64,000 nucleotides of DNA from Amycolatopsis sp. WQ 127309 (GTDB taxonomy: Bacteria > Actinomycetota > Actinomycetes > Mycobacteriales > Pseudonocardiaceae), in the NCBI RefSeq assembly GCF_023023025.1, contig NZ_CP095481.1:6213001-6277000 (forward strand), given 5' to 3'. Positions within the stretch are counted from its first letter, which is position 1; the number at the start of each line of letters is the position of its first letter. Made by a program: the position numbers and the translations under genes. Shown piece after piece: positions 15,848 to 24,110 of the stretch. The notes under the pieces are model-generated. The model was not told where the DNA came from, did not search any database, and saw only the letters and a list, made by a program, of their open reading frames with translations.

Positions 15848-17926
15848 CTATTCACCCAAAACGACGTGGAAGATCTTCTCGTCGCTGTTGTCGGGAATAC
15901 TGTCCTTGTCGCCGTTGTTCGTCGTCGTCAGCCACAGGCCGCCGCCGGGTGCGGGTTCCACCGTGCGCAACCGCCCGTACGTGCCGTTGAAGTATGCCTG
16001 GACGTTCGTCAGGTCGCTGCCGCTGATCACCTCGCGGTACATCCGGGTCCCGCGTTCGCAGGCGACGTAGAGCACGTCGCGGACGATGGCGATGCCGGAG
16101 CAGGAGCCGTCCGCCGTCGGGTACGTGCGCTTCGGCGCGATGAAGCCCGCGGTGCCGCACGTCCCGGAGGTGCCCTCGCACGCCGGCCAGCCGTAGTTGC
16201 CGCCCTTGGTGATCAGGTTGGTCTCGTCCATGATCGCGTTGCCGAACTCCTGCTCCCACAACCGGCCCTGGGAGTCGAACGCGAGCCCCTGCGGGTTGCG
16301 GTGGCCGTAGCTCCACACCTGGTTGCCGAACGGGTTGTCCGAGGGCACGCTGCCGTCCGGGTTGAAGCGCAGGACCTTGCCGTTGAGGCTGGTCTTGTTC
16401 TGCGCGTTGTCGCCGTTCTGGGCGTCGCCGGTGCTGGCGTAGAGCTTGCCGTCGGGGCCGAAGCGCAGCCGGCCGCCGTTGTGGAACTTGTTGCGCAGCA
16501 ACCCGCTGAGCAGGACCTGCTCCGAACTGGTGGTGAGCTTGTCGTTCTCCAGCTTGATCCGCACGATCCGGTTGTCGGACGGCGACGTGTGCATGATGTA
16601 GAGCCAGTGGTCACTGGCGAACGTGGTCGCGACGGCCAGGCCGAGCAGGCCGCCTTCGCCGTCGGTGTTGTCGACGCCGGGGACGGTGCCCACGGTGGTC
16701 TTGGCCCCGGTGGCGGGGTTCAGGTGGACGATGTCGTGCGCGTCGCGCCGGGTGTAGAGGATCGTGCCGTCCGGCAGCGTCACCAGGCCCCACGGGATGT
16801 CGGTGTCGGTGGCGATCTGCGTCACGGTGCACACGGACGCGCCGCAAGCCGCGCCGGTGGTGACGGTCGTGGACGCGCTGGGCGCCGACACGTTCGCCTG
16901 GGCGTCCCGCGCGACGACGTAGTACGAGTAGCTCGTGTTCGCCGCCAGCCCGCTGTCGACGAAGGTGGTCGCGGGCGGCGCGGTGGCCGTCCCGGTGACG
17001 GTGCCGACCTTGGCGCCGCCGCGGTAGACGTCGTAGGCCCGGACGCCGATGTTGTCCGTGGCCGCGGTCCAGTTCAGGGTCACCGTCGTGCCGGACGCGG
17101 AACCGGTCAGCTTCGTGGGCGCGCTCGGCGCCTGGGTGTCCGGCTGGCACTGCGGCGGGGTGATCGGCACGGTGGTGCTGGCCTGCGAGACGTTGCCCGC
17201 GGCGTCGCGGGCGTTCACGTACAGGCCCCAGGTCACGCCGCCGACGACGGTGAGGCTGGTCGAGAGGGTGCTCCCGCTCACCGACTTCATCAGCTGGCCG
17301 TCGTGGTAGACGTCGTAGAACGCGACGCCCACGTTGTCGGTGGCCGCGTTCCACGAGAACGTCACGGCGTCGCAGACCAGGTCGCTCACCCGCGGGCTGC
17401 CCGGCACGCTCGGCGGCTGGGTGTCGGCGGCCAGCGACGTCCGCCACTTCTGGTTGCCGCCGTTGTTGCAGGTCCACAGCCCGACCAGGGTGCTGTTCGC
17501 GGTGCCCGCCGCGGTGACGTCCAGGCAGAGGCCCGACTGCACGCCGGTGATCGTGCCGTCGGTGCCGATCCGCCACTTCTGGTTGGCGCCGCCGTTGCAG
17601 GTGTAGATCTGCGCGTCGGCCGGGGAGGTGGTGCTCGCGCCGGCGACGTCGAGGCACATCGTGCCGTCGTAGACCCGCAGCTCGCCCGCCGAGGTGAACG
17701 TCCAGCCCTGGTTGGCCTGCCCGTTGCAGTCGTAGATGTTGACGCGCGTCTTCGCCGCGGTGCTGTTGCCGACGACGTCCAGGCAGCGCCCGGAGGCCAC
17801 GCCGACCACGGTCGAGCCGGTGGCCGCGGTCGCGGTGGTGGCGGTGGGCGCGACCACCGCGGCGGCGGCGATCACCGCGGTCAGGACACCGAGGCGCAGT
17901 CGCCTGCGGACGTTCGAGGAGAACAT
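15848..17926 (-). CDS. secreted ricin-B lectin / FN3 / sugar dehydrogenase (GSDH) protein
   Basis: A 692-aa secreted multidomain protein. A signal peptide (RRRLRLGVLTAVIAAAAVV...) is followed by a ricin-B beta-trefoil with three QxW repeats (NQGWTF, NQKWRI, NQKWRT; residues ~35-165). Two fibronectin type III domains (~170-360; AATDNVGVAFYDVY and AATDNIGVRAYDVY) come next, then a glucose/sorbosone dehydrogenase beta-propeller (~370-692; IPWGLVTLPDG, GLLGLAV, NGGRLRFGPDGKLYASTGD). The GSDH fold binds PQQ in characterised enzymes and oxidises sugars. The ATG at 17926 is preferred over a GTG 15 bp upstream because AAAGGTAGGAG sits just before it. It is divergent from the GH2 gene, and both are export-directed, consistent with extracellular polysaccharide use. 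Confidence 0.87.
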   Translation of the reverse strand: MFSSNVRRRLRLGVLTAVIAAAAVVAPTATTATAATGSTVVGVASGRCLDVVGNSTAAKTRVNIYDCNGQANQGWTFTSAGELRVYDGTMCLDVAGASTTSPADAQIYTCNGGANQKWRIGTDGTITGVQSGLCLDVTAAGTANSTLVGLWTCNNGGNQKWRTSLAADTQPPSVPGSPRVSDLVCDAVTFSWNAATDNVGVAFYDVYHDGQLMKSVSGSTLSTSLTVVGGVTWGLYVNARDAAGNVSQASTTVPITPPQCQPDTQAPSAPTKLTGSASGTTVTLNWTAATDNIGVRAYDVYRGGAKVGTVTGTATAPPATTFVDSGLAANTSYSYYVVARDAQANVSAPSASTTVTTGAACGASVCTVTQIATDTDIPWGLVTLPDGTILYTRRDAHDIVHLNPATGAKTTVGTVPGVDNTDGEGGLLGLAVATTFASDHWLYIMHTSPSDNRIVRIKLENDKLTTSSEQVLLSGLLRNKFHNGGRLRFGPDGKLYASTGDAQNGDNAQNKTSLNGKVLRFNPDGSVPSDNPFGNQVWSYGHRNPQGLAFDSQGRLWEQEFGNAIMDETNLITKGGNYGWPACEGTSGTCGTAGFIAPKRTYPTADGSCSGIAIVRDVLYVACERGTRMYREVISGSDLTNVQAYFNGTYGRLRTVEPAPGGGLWLTTTNNGDKDSIPDNSDEKIFHVVLGE

Positions 17927-18098
17927 TCTCCTACCTTTCACGGGGGATCGGCCGGAGACCGCGGGGAGGGTGCGGAGTGCCGCACCACTGTCGTGCGCCC
18001 GCGACCGGACGTCAAGACTTGTCCGGCGGCTTGTCCGCTTGGTCGGTGGTTACCGTTGTACGGTGTGTCATATATCAGATCGGACTTCGGGAGGCCTG
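17927..18098. promoter_or_regulatory. divergent promoter region for two secreted carbohydrate-active genes
   Basis: A 172-bp gap. Locally AT-richer sequence (GTCATATATCAGAT near 18066-18080) lies 20-30 bp before the GH2 start and is a candidate operator or -10 region. GGGAGG at 18089-18094 is the GH2 ribosome-binding site. Confidence 0.4.
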
Positions 18099-20912
18099 GT
18101 GGAACTCAGCCGTCGCCGCGCGCTGGCGATCAGCGCGGCCGGTGTGGCCGCCGCGGGACTGCCGACGTCCGGAGCCGCGTCGGCGACCGGAACCGGCGCG
18201 GCGCTCGCGGGCCCGGTGACCGAGACGATGCTGCTGACCGGCAGCGACGCCGACCACACCGTCGACTGGGACTTCCAGGTCACGGCCGGCCGGCGCGCGG
18301 GGGAGCAGGCCACGATCCCGACGCCGTCCAACTGGGAGTGCCACGGCTTCGGCAGCTACCACTACGGCGGAGACCTCGTCCCGGCGGAGAAGGGCCACTA
18401 CCGGCACTCGTTCACGCCGCCGGCGTCCTGGGCCGGGCGCCGGATCTTCCTGGTGTTCGAGGCCGCCATGACCGACGCCGACGTGCGGGTCAACGGCGTC
18501 TCGGCGGGACCGGTGCACCAGGGCGGCTTCTACCGCTTCCGCTACGACGTGACGGCCCTGCTGCGGCTCGGCGAGCCGAACCTGCTCGAGGTGACCGTCA
18601 GCAAGGAGTCGGCCGACAACTCGGTGAACGACGCCGAGCGCCGCGGTGACTTCTGGAACTTCGGCGGGCTCTTCCGGCCGGTGTCGCTGCAGGCCTACCC
18701 GGCCGCGCGGATCGATCGCGTCGCGATCGACGCCCGCGCCGACGGGACTTTCACCGCCCAGGTCACGCTCGCCGGGGTGAGCGCGGCGGGCCGGGTGTCG
18801 GCCCAGCTGCGCCGGCTCGACGGCACGGCCGTCGGCGGCGCCTTTTCGGTCGCCGTGGCGAGCGGCGCGACCGGCGCGTCGCTGACCACCGCCGCGGCCC
18901 AGCCGGCACTGTGGACGGCCGAGACACCGAACCTGCACCAGGTCGAGCTGACGCTCGCGAGTTCCGCCGGGGTGCCGTGGCACAGCACCGTCGAGCGCTT
19001 CGGGTTCCGCACGATCGAGGTCCGCGCCGGCGACGGCGTCTACGTCAACGGGAAGCGGATCGTCCTCAAAGGAGCGAACCGGCACACCTTCTGGCCGACG
19101 TCCGGCCGTGCGTCGAGTCCCCGGCTCGCCCGGCTGGACATCGGGCTGATGAAGGACATGAACATGAACGCCGTCCGGATGTCGCACTACCCGCCGGACG
19201 CGTACTTCCTCGACCTCTGCGACGAGCTCGGCCTCTACGTCCTGGACGAGCTGACCGGCTGGCAGCACCACTACGACGAGGGCGTCGGCGCGCCGCTGGT
19301 CGCGGCCCTGGTGCGGCGCGACGTCAACCACCCGTCGATCCTGTTCTGGGACAACGGGAACGAGGGTGGCTGGAACACCGCGCTGGACGACGACTTCGGC
19401 CAGTACGACCCGCAGCGGCGGGCGGTGCTGCACCCGTGGACGACCTTCAGCGGCGTCGACACCAGCCACTACCAGACCTACAGCAGCACCGCGACCAAGG
19501 CCGCCGGCACCACGGTCTTCATGCCGACCGAGTTCCTGCACGGGCTCTACGACGGCGGCGCCGGCGCCGGGCTGAACGACTACTGGAAGCTCATGGGCGG
19601 CGCCCAGCGCTCGGCGGGCGGGTTCATCTGGGCGCTCGTCGACGAAAGCGTCGCGCGCGACGACCGCGGCGGCGCCCTCGACACCAACGGCAGCCGGGCC
19701 CCCGACGGCATCCTCGGCCCGTACCGCGAGAAGGAAGGCAGCTTCTTCACGATCAAGGACATCTGGTCGCCGGTCCAGCTGGCCAGTCCCGGCTACTACG
19801 ACACGGTGTTCCCGGCGTCGTTCGACAAGACCGTGAAGCTCGTCAACCGGTACGACTTCACGAACCTCCGGACGTGCCGGTTCGGCTGGCAGCTGCTCGC
19901 GTTCCCCGCGCCCGGCGCGGGCCCCGGTCATCAGGTGCTCGCCCAGGGCCAGGCCGGCGCACCGGACGTCGCCCCGGGCGCCACCGGCGCGGTGACGCTC
20001 GGCCTGCCCGCCGACTGGACCGGCGCCGACGCGCTGCGGCTGAGCGTGACCGACGCGACCGGCCGCGACGTCGCCGGCTGGACGTGGCGGATCCGCAAGG
20101 CGCCGGACTTCGCCGCGCGCCTGGTCAAGCCGGCGACCACCGGCAGTGTCACCGCGGCCGAGACCGCCACCGACGTCACGCTCGTCGCCGGCGCCACCCG
20201 GGTCACCGTCGGCAAATCCAGCGGCCGGCTCACCGGCGTGCGCCGCGGCAGCGCACCGGTGTCGCTCGGCAACGGTCCCGCCCCGGCCGGCGGGACGGCC
20301 GCGCTGACCGCGTTCAGCCACTTCCGCGACGGCACCGGGTGGGTCGTCCAAGCCGACTACACCGGCGACCTGACGTCGGTGCGCTGGCGGCTGGACGCCA
20401 ACGGCTGGCTGCGGCTGGAGTACCGCTACCGCGCCACCGGCGACCACGACCACCTCGGCGTGAACTTCGACTACCCCGAGGGATGCGTCCGAGGCCTCAC
20501 CTGGCTCGGCGACGGGCCCTACCGCGTCTACAAGAACCGGCTGCGCGGCGTTCAGCCCGACGTCTGGAGCAAGCCGTACAACAACACCGCGACCGGGGCG
20601 AGCGGGTTCGGCTACCCGGAGTTCACGGGCTACCACGCCCGGACCTGCTGGGCGGTGCTCGATACCACCGAAGGCGCGGTCACGGTGGTCGCCGCGGACG
20701 AGGGCCTCTTCCTGCGGCTGTTCACCCCGGCGGTGGGACCCGACCCGCAGAACGCGGTCGTCACCTACCCGGCCGGCAACCTCTCCCTGCTCGACGGCAT
20801 CGCGCCGATCGGCAACAAGTTCCACGGCGTCGCGTCGCTGGGCCCGGAGAGCCGCCCGAACGCGGGCGCCGGCGACTACCACCGGACGGTGTACTTCCGC
20901 TTCGACGCGTGA
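18099..20912 (+). CDS. Tat-exported glycoside hydrolase family 2 (beta-galactosidase-like)
   Basis: A 937-aa GH2 enzyme. The GTG start with GGGAGG upstream yields a twin-arginine leader SRRRALAISAAGVAAAG, so export by Tat in folded form is predicted. GH2 order: sugar-binding jelly-roll (about 50-200, including TIPTPSNWECHGFGSYHYGG), immunoglobulin-like domain (about 200-310), then a TIM barrel from VNGKRIVLKGANRHTFWP. Candidate catalytic residues are E422 in DNGNEGGW (acid/base) and E478 in MPTEFLHG (nucleophile). The C-terminal ~350 residues form extra beta domains. The exact specificity (beta-galactoside, glucuronide or mannoside) is not resolved. The divergent partner is the secreted sugar dehydrogenase. 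Confidence 0.87.
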   Translation: MELSRRRALAISAAGVAAAGLPTSGAASATGTGAALAGPVTETMLLTGSDADHTVDWDFQVTAGRRAGEQATIPTPSNWECHGFGSYHYGGDLVPAEKGHYRHSFTPPASWAGRRIFLVFEAAMTDADVRVNGVSAGPVHQGGFYRFRYDVTALLRLGEPNLLEVTVSKESADNSVNDAERRGDFWNFGGLFRPVSLQAYPAARIDRVAIDARADGTFTAQVTLAGVSAAGRVSAQLRRLDGTAVGGAFSVAVASGATGASLTTAAAQPALWTAETPNLHQVELTLASSAGVPWHSTVERFGFRTIEVRAGDGVYVNGKRIVLKGANRHTFWPTSGRASSPRLARLDIGLMKDMNMNAVRMSHYPPDAYFLDLCDELGLYVLDELTGWQHHYDEGVGAPLVAALVRRDVNHPSILFWDNGNEGGWNTALDDDFGQYDPQRRAVLHPWTTFSGVDTSHYQTYSSTATKAAGTTVFMPTEFLHGLYDGGAGAGLNDYWKLMGGAQRSAGGFIWALVDESVARDDRGGALDTNGSRAPDGILGPYREKEGSFFTIKDIWSPVQLASPGYYDTVFPASFDKTVKLVNRYDFTNLRTCRFGWQLLAFPAPGAGPGHQVLAQGQAGAPDVAPGATGAVTLGLPADWTGADALRLSVTDATGRDVAGWTWRIRKAPDFAARLVKPATTGSVTAAETATDVTLVAGATRVTVGKSSGRLTGVRRGSAPVSLGNGPAPAGGTAALTAFSHFRDGTGWVVQADYTGDLTSVRWRLDANGWLRLEYRYRATGDHDHLGVNFDYPEGCVRGLTWLGDGPYRVYKNRLRGVQPDVWSKPYNNTATGASGFGYPEFTGYHARTCWAVLDTTEGAVTVVAADEGLFLRLFTPAVGPDPQNAVVTYPAGNLSLLDGIAPIGNKFHGVASLGPESRPNAGAGDYHRTVYFRFDA

Positions 20913-20973
20913 TCGCCGCAGGTCCGAGGGCCGGCCGCCGGATAACGCGGCGGATTCCGGGTACTCCGCCGCC

Positions 20974-21150
20974 ATGACGAACGATGGCGAAGACCGCGGG
21001 CGGCTGCCCGCCGAAGACGAGAACCAGACCGAAGAGCGGACCTTGGACCGCGGCCTCGCGCCGCCCTCGGTGGAGCCCGAGATCACCTCGACCCACCCGC
21101 TCGACCGCGGGCTCGCCCCGCCGGACGAGGAAGCGCCCGGCGAAAAGTGA
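20974..21150 (+). CDS. 58-residue acidic protein with duplicated LDRGLAPP motif
   Basis: A short ORF starting MTNDGEDRGRLPAED and ending EEAPGEK. It contains LDRGLAPP twice, about 20 residues apart, each after an acidic/Thr-rich linker. It resembles small DUF5709-like actinomycete proteins, which carry LDxGxxPP-type motifs; this is a tentative likeness. There is no transmembrane or secretion signal, and it is probably intrinsically disordered. No strong ribosome-binding site is seen. It lies 61 bp after the GH2 stop and directly before an AT-rich inverted repeat region. Its organised repeat and third-position GC support coding. Confidence 0.6.
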   Translation: MTNDGEDRGRLPAEDENQTEERTLDRGLAPPSVEPEITSTHPLDRGLAPPDEEAPGEK

Positions 21151-21260
21151 AAAAGTTTTTGACTTAGAGAGAACAAGACGGTTTCTTCACTCATTCGACT
21201 GAATCGATGATTGCGCTGAGTCAAAAACAGAAAAATCTGTAACTCTCTTGTCGGGCAGAT
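21151..21260. promoter_or_regulatory. AT-rich patch with inverted repeats
   Basis: About 110 bp of unusually AT-rich DNA in a ~70% GC region. GTTTTTGACTTA (21155-21166) pairs with TGAGTCAAAAAC (21217-21228), one position being G.U. A second small hairpin ACAGA-AAAA-TCTGT follows at 21227-21240. It may be a terminator or attenuator for the small gene, a promoter, or a foreign remnant. Confidence 0.45.
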
Positions 21261-21337
21261 CGACTGTTCGGGGGTCAGACGACTGCGATCCGTGACGCCG
21301 AGGGGCGCGTGGATCGCCGACGGGAGGCCGAGAATCG

Positions 21338-21598
21338 ATGGGTGTACCTGGGCAGGCGCAGTCGATCGCGCGCGACCACGCTCCCCGCCGGCCGCGGATC
21401 CGGGCGGGTGACCGGAATCGCTGGCTGCTGCTTTCCCTGGTCACGTTCGCGGTGGTCCCGGCCGACGACGACGGCAGCGCCTGGGCGATGGTCGCGACAC
21501 TGGCCGCCGTGGGGTTGCTGGCCGCGGCTCGCCGGACGCTGCGTCGAGCCGCGGCGAAGGTCGACGCCGCGCTGACGGACGAACTCGACCCCCGATGA
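21338..21598 (+). CDS. small two-helix membrane protein, hypothetical
   Basis: An 86-aa protein. The N-terminus is basic (RPRIRAGDRNRW); two hydrophobic stretches follow, LLLSLVTFAVVPA and WAMVATLAAVGLLAAARR, separated by DDDGSA. The C-terminus is charged (AAAKVDAALTDELDPR). This fits a small inner-membrane hairpin. GGGAGG lies ~10 nt before the ATG. It stands alone. I do not recognise the family. Confidence 0.5.
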   Translation: MGVPGQAQSIARDHAPRRPRIRAGDRNRWLLLSLVTFAVVPADDDGSAWAMVATLAAVGLLAAARRTLRRAAAKVDAALTDELDPR

Positions 21599-21690
21599 GG
21601 AAGAATCGCGCCGGAAATGCCCCCAGGCGCGATTCCCGGTGACAGATCCCCCCGAAATGTGACACCCGGCGAGGACGTCACTCCCTGAAA

Positions 21691-21743
21691 GCCGTGAAGG
21701 CCTCCTTCCCGGCTCTTACAGCCGGGAAGGAGGCCTTCACGGC
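21691..21743. repeat. 23-bp perfect palindrome, GTGAAGGCCTCCTT family
   Basis: The arms at 21691-21713 and 21721-21743 are fully complementary, with loop TCTTACA. The arms share GTGAAGGCCTCCTT and the TCTTA loop with the palindrome at 14248-14302, so the two are copies of one element type. It lies next to a decayed vanX-like fragment. Confidence 0.85.
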
Positions 21744-21748
21744 CCACC

Positions 21749-21897
21749 GGCCCGCTCCGGTGGCGGCGTCCGCGGTGAAGGTGGCCCCGCACGTCTCGGG
21801 CGGTGCGGTGGACCTGGCGCTGTGCACTGTGGACGGTCAGGAGCCGCCGATGGGCACGGAGGTCAACCTTCGCGGCTACCCCCTGGACCGGCGGTAA
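21749..21897 (+). pseudogene. remnant of a VanX-type D-Ala-D-Ala dipeptidase (M15D)
   Basis: An open stretch encodes VAPHVSGGAVDLALCTVDG followed by EPPMGTEVN, then a stop at 21895-21897. PHVSGGAVDLAL matches the SxHxxGxAxD zinc-binding signature of VanX/DdpX-type peptidases, including the His and Asp ligands, and MGTEVN matches the following conserved MGTxxD/N. Only about 40 residues remain; the N-terminal half and the catalytic Glu region are missing. The left boundary abuts the palindrome at 21691-21743, suggesting that the gene was truncated in association with that element. It is not functional as seen. Confidence 0.6.
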
Positions 21898-21908
21898 ACT
21901 GACGTCCG

Positions 21909-22694
21909 ATGCCGGAAACCCGCCAAGCCCCGAAGCCGCCTGCGAAGCCGGGAGAGCCGACGCCACGCGGTGGCGGCTGGCTTCCGCACGGCTACCACCT
22001 CGACGCGCACTCCCACCCCGACGGCCAGCTCGTGTACGCCGCCGCCGGTGCGCTGGCCACCACGACCGAGCGGGGGACGTGGGTGGCGCCGGCCAGCCGG
22101 GTGACGTGGACGCCGCCGGGGTTCGCGCACTCCCACCGTTTCTACGGCCGGACCGACGCCCGGCTCGTCGCCATCCCGGCCGCGGAGTGCGGCGGGCTCG
22201 TGGCGCACCCCAGCGTGTTCGCCGTGAGCCCGCTGCTGCGGGAGGTCCTCCTGACGCTGACCGGCCCGGCCGGGCGGACGCCCGAGGCCGAGAAGCGGCT
22301 GCGCGCGGTGGTGCTCGACGAGCTCGGCGAGCCGCCCGAGCAGTCCCTGCACCTGCCCGAGCCGCGTGACGACCGGCTGCGCGTCGTCACCGATCTCCTG
22401 CGCACCGATCCCGGCCGGACCGCGACGCTGGCCGAGCTGGGCCGCGCCGCGGGGGCGAGCGAGCGCACGCTCAGCCGGCTGTTCCACGCCGACCTCGGCA
22501 TGGGCTTCCACCGCTGGCGCACCATCCTGCGCATCCACCACGCCCTGGCCCACCTCACGGGCGGGCAGTCGGTCACCGACACCGCGATCGCGTGCGGCTG
22601 GTCCAACCCCTCGACGTTCATCGAGGCGTTCACCGCCGTCGTCGGCCAGACGCCGGGCCGCTACCAGGCCGGCCTCCAGGAGCACGGCGTCTGA
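21909..22694 (+). CDS. AraC-family transcriptional regulator
   Basis: A 261-aa regulator. An N-terminal cupin-like sensing domain (HLDAHSHPDGQLVYAAAG, APASRVTWTPPGFAHS) is followed by a C-terminal double HTH (residues ~155-255): LGRAAGASERTLSRLFHADLGMGFHRWR and then VTDTAIACGWSNPSTFIEAFTAVVGQTPGRY. The layout is that of cupin-AraC regulators that sense small aromatics or other effectors. The PobA-like hydroxylase begins 73 bp downstream on the same strand, so it is the natural candidate target, as AraC-type proteins control pobA in other bacteria. The ATG has no strong ribosome-binding site. Confidence 0.88.
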   Translation: MPETRQAPKPPAKPGEPTPRGGGWLPHGYHLDAHSHPDGQLVYAAAGALATTTERGTWVAPASRVTWTPPGFAHSHRFYGRTDARLVAIPAAECGGLVAHPSVFAVSPLLREVLLTLTGPAGRTPEAEKRLRAVVLDELGEPPEQSLHLPEPRDDRLRVVTDLLRTDPGRTATLAELGRAAGASERTLSRLFHADLGMGFHRWRTILRIHHALAHLTGGQSVTDTAIACGWSNPSTFIEAFTAVVGQTPGRYQAGLQEHGV

Positions 22695-22767
22695 GGTTGG
22701 CGGGTTTCCGGTACTGGCTGACCGGATACCGGTGGTCGGCCCGCGCGTCCGGGGCCACGGTGGTGCC

Positions 22768-23922
22768 ATGACCAACACCGAAGAGCACACCACCGTGGCG
22801 ATCGTGGGCGGCGGAGTCGCCGGGCTCGCCCTCGGGAACTTCCTGCTGCGCAGCGGAATCGGCTGCGTGATCCTGGAGAAGCACAGCCGTGAGCACGTCG
22901 AGCACCGGCAGCGGGCCGGGTCCCTCGACGCGCAAGGGGTGCGCGTGCTGCGGGAATGGGGTCTGGACGAGGTCGTCGAGGGCAGCACGAGCCACGAATC
23001 GTCCGACGCGGGGATGCCGCTGCTGATCGACGGGGAAACGCGCTGGTGGAAGAGGGATGACCTCGACGACGACGCCGACGGCGCGTTCTGCCCCCAGCAG
23101 GTCCTCGTCCGGAACCTCATCCGGGTGTTCCTGCGCGACGGCGGCGACCTGCGCTTCGAGGCCGAAGACGTTGCGCTGGAAGACATCGGCACCGAGTCGC
23201 CCCGGGTGCGCTACCGGGACGCGTCGGGTGCGGCGAAGGTGCTCGGCTGCGACGTCGTCGCCGGAGCCGACGGCTACCACGGCGTCAGCCGGACGGCCGT
23301 GCCCGCCGACGTCCTCACCTGCCACACCCACGAGTTCGGGTACGCCTGGCTGACGGTGCTGACCGAGGTGCCGGCGGATCCGCCGGCCGTGCTGGCGGTG
23401 CACTCGCGCGGTTTCGCCGCGCGGATCACCCGCGGCCCGCGCGCGAGCCGCGTCTACCTGCAGTGCCCGCTCACCGACACCGCCGGCGACTGGCCGGACG
23501 AGCGCGTCTGGACCGAACTGGGCACCCGGTTCGGGGAACCCGTGGCGGTCCGCGGGCCGATCACGAGCAAGCAGGTCGTGCCGCTGCGCGGGGTGGTGTT
23601 CAGCCCCATGCGCTACGGCCGGCTCCACCTCCTCGGGGACGCCGCGCACCTCATTTCCCCGATGAGCGCGGAAGGGATGAGCCTCGCCCTGCACGACGCC
23701 GAGGTGCTCGCCCGCGCCGTCGTGCAGCAGATCGAGAAGGACGATCCGAGCCTGCTCGACCGCTATTCCGAAACCTGTCTCGATCACACGTGGGCGCGGC
23801 AGACGGCCGCGGTCCGGATGACCGAGACGATGCACGATTCCGGGGACGCGTCCTACGAGGGGGAGTTCCGCAAGCGGATCGCCCGCGAGAACCTGGAAAG
23901 CATGGTGGAGCCGGTGCGGTGA
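22768..23922 (+). CDS. pobA: 4-hydroxybenzoate 3-monooxygenase-like flavoprotein (PobA-type)
   Basis: A 384-aa group A FAD monooxygenase. The Rossmann motif VAIVGGGVAGLALGNFLLRSG opens the protein, followed by EHRQRAGSLDAQGVRVLREWGL, as in p-hydroxybenzoate hydroxylases (IRAGxLEQG). VVAGADGYHGVSR is the DG motif and LLGDAAHLISPMSAEGMSLALHD the C-terminal FAD motif. Length and order match PobA (~394 aa). PobA converts 4-hydroxybenzoate to protocatechuate using NAD(P)H. No protocatechuate pathway genes are adjacent, so the exact aromatic substrate should be treated as probable. It lies downstream of the AraC regulator. Confidence 0.8.
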   Translation: MTNTEEHTTVAIVGGGVAGLALGNFLLRSGIGCVILEKHSREHVEHRQRAGSLDAQGVRVLREWGLDEVVEGSTSHESSDAGMPLLIDGETRWWKRDDLDDDADGAFCPQQVLVRNLIRVFLRDGGDLRFEAEDVALEDIGTESPRVRYRDASGAAKVLGCDVVAGADGYHGVSRTAVPADVLTCHTHEFGYAWLTVLTEVPADPPAVLAVHSRGFAARITRGPRASRVYLQCPLTDTAGDWPDERVWTELGTRFGEPVAVRGPITSKQVVPLRGVVFSPMRYGRLHLLGDAAHLISPMSAEGMSLALHDAEVLARAVVQQIEKDDPSLLDRYSETCLDHTWARQTAAVRMTETMHDSGDASYEGEFRKRIARENLESMVEPVR

Positions 23923-24110
23923 CCGGCTGTGGCCGGTCGCGTTACCTGAACGGCCGCATCGCCCGACCGCTCGGCGGGCGGTGACCCACAGCCAGTGGTT
24001 CACCGCCTGCTACGGACCATGCTTTCGTGTAGCCCCCGATGTGGTCACAGGAGTTACCAAAGTGGTTAAACTGCCAGCCCAGGTGAATGTGGTCCCGATC
24101 CGGAGGTGGC

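Noticed and set aside
17736..18098. An upstream extension of the GH2 gene to 17736
   Set aside because: It would run through the signal region of the divergent gene and its promoter; the GTG at 18099 has GGGAGG and begins a clear Tat leader.
21694..21744. A putative short protein starting MKASFPALTAGKEAFT
   Set aside because: It is simply the translation of the palindrome arms; the same peptide type appears at the palindrome at 14248, so it is an element artefact. The downstream vanX-like part is reported separately.
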